6,350 bases of DNA from Treponema sp. (lineage in GTDB: Bacteria > Spirochaetota > Spirochaetia > Treponematales > Breznakiellaceae). A program made the position numbers and the translations under genes. The notes under the pieces are model-generated. The model was not told the DNA's origin, made no database searches, and saw only the letters and a list, made by a program, of their open reading frames with translations. The stretch covers positions 1 to 6,350 of the forward strand of contig JAISZZ010000093.1 of NCBI GenBank assembly GCA_031284385.1, given 5' to 3'. Numbering within the stretch: the stretch's first letter is position 1; every line of letters begins with the position of its first letter. This document shows positions 5,978 to 6,350 of the stretch, in pieces.

Positions 5978-6262
5978 GTTTCCCGCGTTACTGCTTTTCG
6001 TTCGTTTATGTGAAATCCCATTTTGACCTCCGGTTTCTACCGGAAGGTTGTATATTTCTGTCAGCAGTTCATTTTGCGCCTGCGGCTCCATTTCCGCGAT
6101 GAGCAGGTCAAGGCCGTTTTGCTGCGCCGTTACTCCAGCAGTGGCGGCGGCTCAGGTCAGCACTCCGGCTGCTACGTTCACCACCAGCGAAACAATGTTT
6201 TCGCCAGTCCCCGTAGCAATAGTGCGCTTGTAGCAGGTTTCAGGCTGTTCACCCCCGCTTAT
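5978..6262 (-). pseudogene. Coding-like remnant upstream of the transposase, interrupted by TGA; unrecognised
   Basis: In the minus-strand frame between TAA 6263-6265 and TAG 5975-5977 there is only one stop, TGA at 6152-6154. Before it the frame reads KRTIATGTGENIVSLVVN and then VAAGVLT; after it, AAATAGVTAQQNGLDLLIAE and then MEPQAQNELLTEIYNLPVE. Codon choice and amino-acid mix look like a real protein: an Ala/Val-rich part, then an acidic amphipathic part. No usable start codon is visible at the upstream edge, and the last codons run over the transposase ATG in another frame. It may be an older gene end cut by the element, or part of the element itself. I recognise no family. A plus-strand frame over 6048-6233 looks like its antisense shadow. 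Confidence 0.35.
6026..6031 (-). promoter_or_regulatory. Intact ribosome binding site of the transposase remnant
   Basis: On the minus strand GGAGGT (6031-6026) is followed by CAAA and ATG 6021. This fixes the start of the transposase remnant and shows that decay has spared its 5' end. Just upstream, CCGGT (6030-6034) and ACCGG (6039-6043) form a small perfect hairpin that overlaps the Shine-Dalgarno sequence and could partly hide it. Confidence 0.65.
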
Positions 6263-6282
6263 TTACGATACGGACTTTTTAT

Positions 6283-6338
6283 GGCCAAATTCACAAATTA
6301 CGATCCGCGAATTATGCTAATTTTCGTGAATTATGGCC
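6283..6338. repeat. Long imperfect palindrome, related to 5405-5444
   Basis: GGCCAAATTCACAAATTA (6283-6300) pairs with the strand 6318-6338, which reads TAATTTT, C, GTGAATTATGGCC. All 18 left-arm bases pair once three single-base bulges on the right arm are allowed. The loop and right arm carry the spaced units CGCGAATTAT (6308-6317 region), GCTAATTTT and CGTGAATTAT, again at 9-10 base spacing and close to the CGCGAATTA units at 5408-5435. It lies upstream of the transposase remnant and its neighbouring remnant. The last 12 bases of the window show nothing further. Confidence 0.65.
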
Positions 6339-6350
6339 GCTGCGGTCTAA

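Larger units (their letters stand above)
5447..6021 (-). pseudogene. Decayed DDE (rve-type) transposase with internal deletions, insertions and a stop
   Basis: The start is preserved: GGAGG lies five bases before ATG 6021, and the first 47 or so residues (ERKAVTRETRGEYHKAGKKE, then LDQYVRLTGYNRKYAVRV) look like an intact helix-turn-helix N-terminus. The frame then jumps straight to TPGFCQTDT, the block with the first catalytic Asp, so roughly a hundred residues are missing. After a frameshift the remnant reads HHCVNWWDTVKTLNLSRSRP..KNDNC, then a short insertion, then KNNAFVRTYAG..RCDTQD, TAA at 5660-5662, and on in the same frame through LNRVYRFLCPLANLFIPNKK and LISKTKAGSK to TAA at 5447-5449. 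The second catalytic Asp region appears deleted, and the catalytic-Glu block (expected xEQKNN) is interrupted. About 190 codons remain of a protein I expect to exceed 400. It cannot be active. The family call rests on memory of spirochaete transposases. Confidence 0.82.

Noticed and set aside
6048..6233. Plus-strand frame of 61 codons
   Set aside because: It is rich in Ser, Ala and Cys, has no ribosome site, and lies antisense to a more protein-like minus-strand frame, so it is treated as a shadow.

Overview
The window looks like chromosomal DNA of a spirochaete, most likely a Treponema of the termite-gut type. The main reason is the broken transposase at 5447-6021: its readable blocks (TGYNRKYAV, QTDT, SRSRP..KNDNC, NKKLISKTKAGSK) match my memory of a DDE transposase family common in those genomes. 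The moderate G+C with AT-rich palindromic spacers fits. This assignment comes from memory, not from a search.

Layout. Positions 1-108 hold the C-terminal end of an IS5-type transposase. Just past its stop lies a near-consensus promoter (132-160) pointing out of the remnant into a radical SAM/SPASM protein gene (about 293-1333, +). Convergent to it is a two-gene minus-strand operon: a membrane-anchored beta-propeller-like protein (2692-3786) is read first, then an HD-domain phosphohydrolase (1418-2695), with a 4-base ATGA stop/start overlap. Divergent from the operon is an MFS transporter (about 3957-5210, +). From 5211 to the end no intact gene is visible. That part holds a G14 tract, hairpins, the decayed transposase, a coding-like remnant upstream of it, and two long palindromic elements built on CGCGAATTA-like motifs.

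Functionally the genes do not form one obvious pathway. The propeller/HD pair is the best case for a joint role: an extracytoplasmic or membrane-tethered propeller translated with a cytoplasmic HD hydrolase. The radical SAM enzyme has the two cysteine clusters of a peptide- or protein-modifying SPASM enzyme, but no precursor peptide is visible. The MFS protein resembles the HcaT/LacY-like branch, substrate unknown.

The most unusual material is structural. Two copies of a 15-16 base palindrome sit exactly where the transposase reading frame is broken, one inside the block carrying the catalytic Glu. G13 and G14 tracts lie beside the 3' ends of two genes. A perfect 14-bp hairpin is embedded in the last codons of the HD gene. 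Two 40-56 bp palindromes bracket the transposase remnant.
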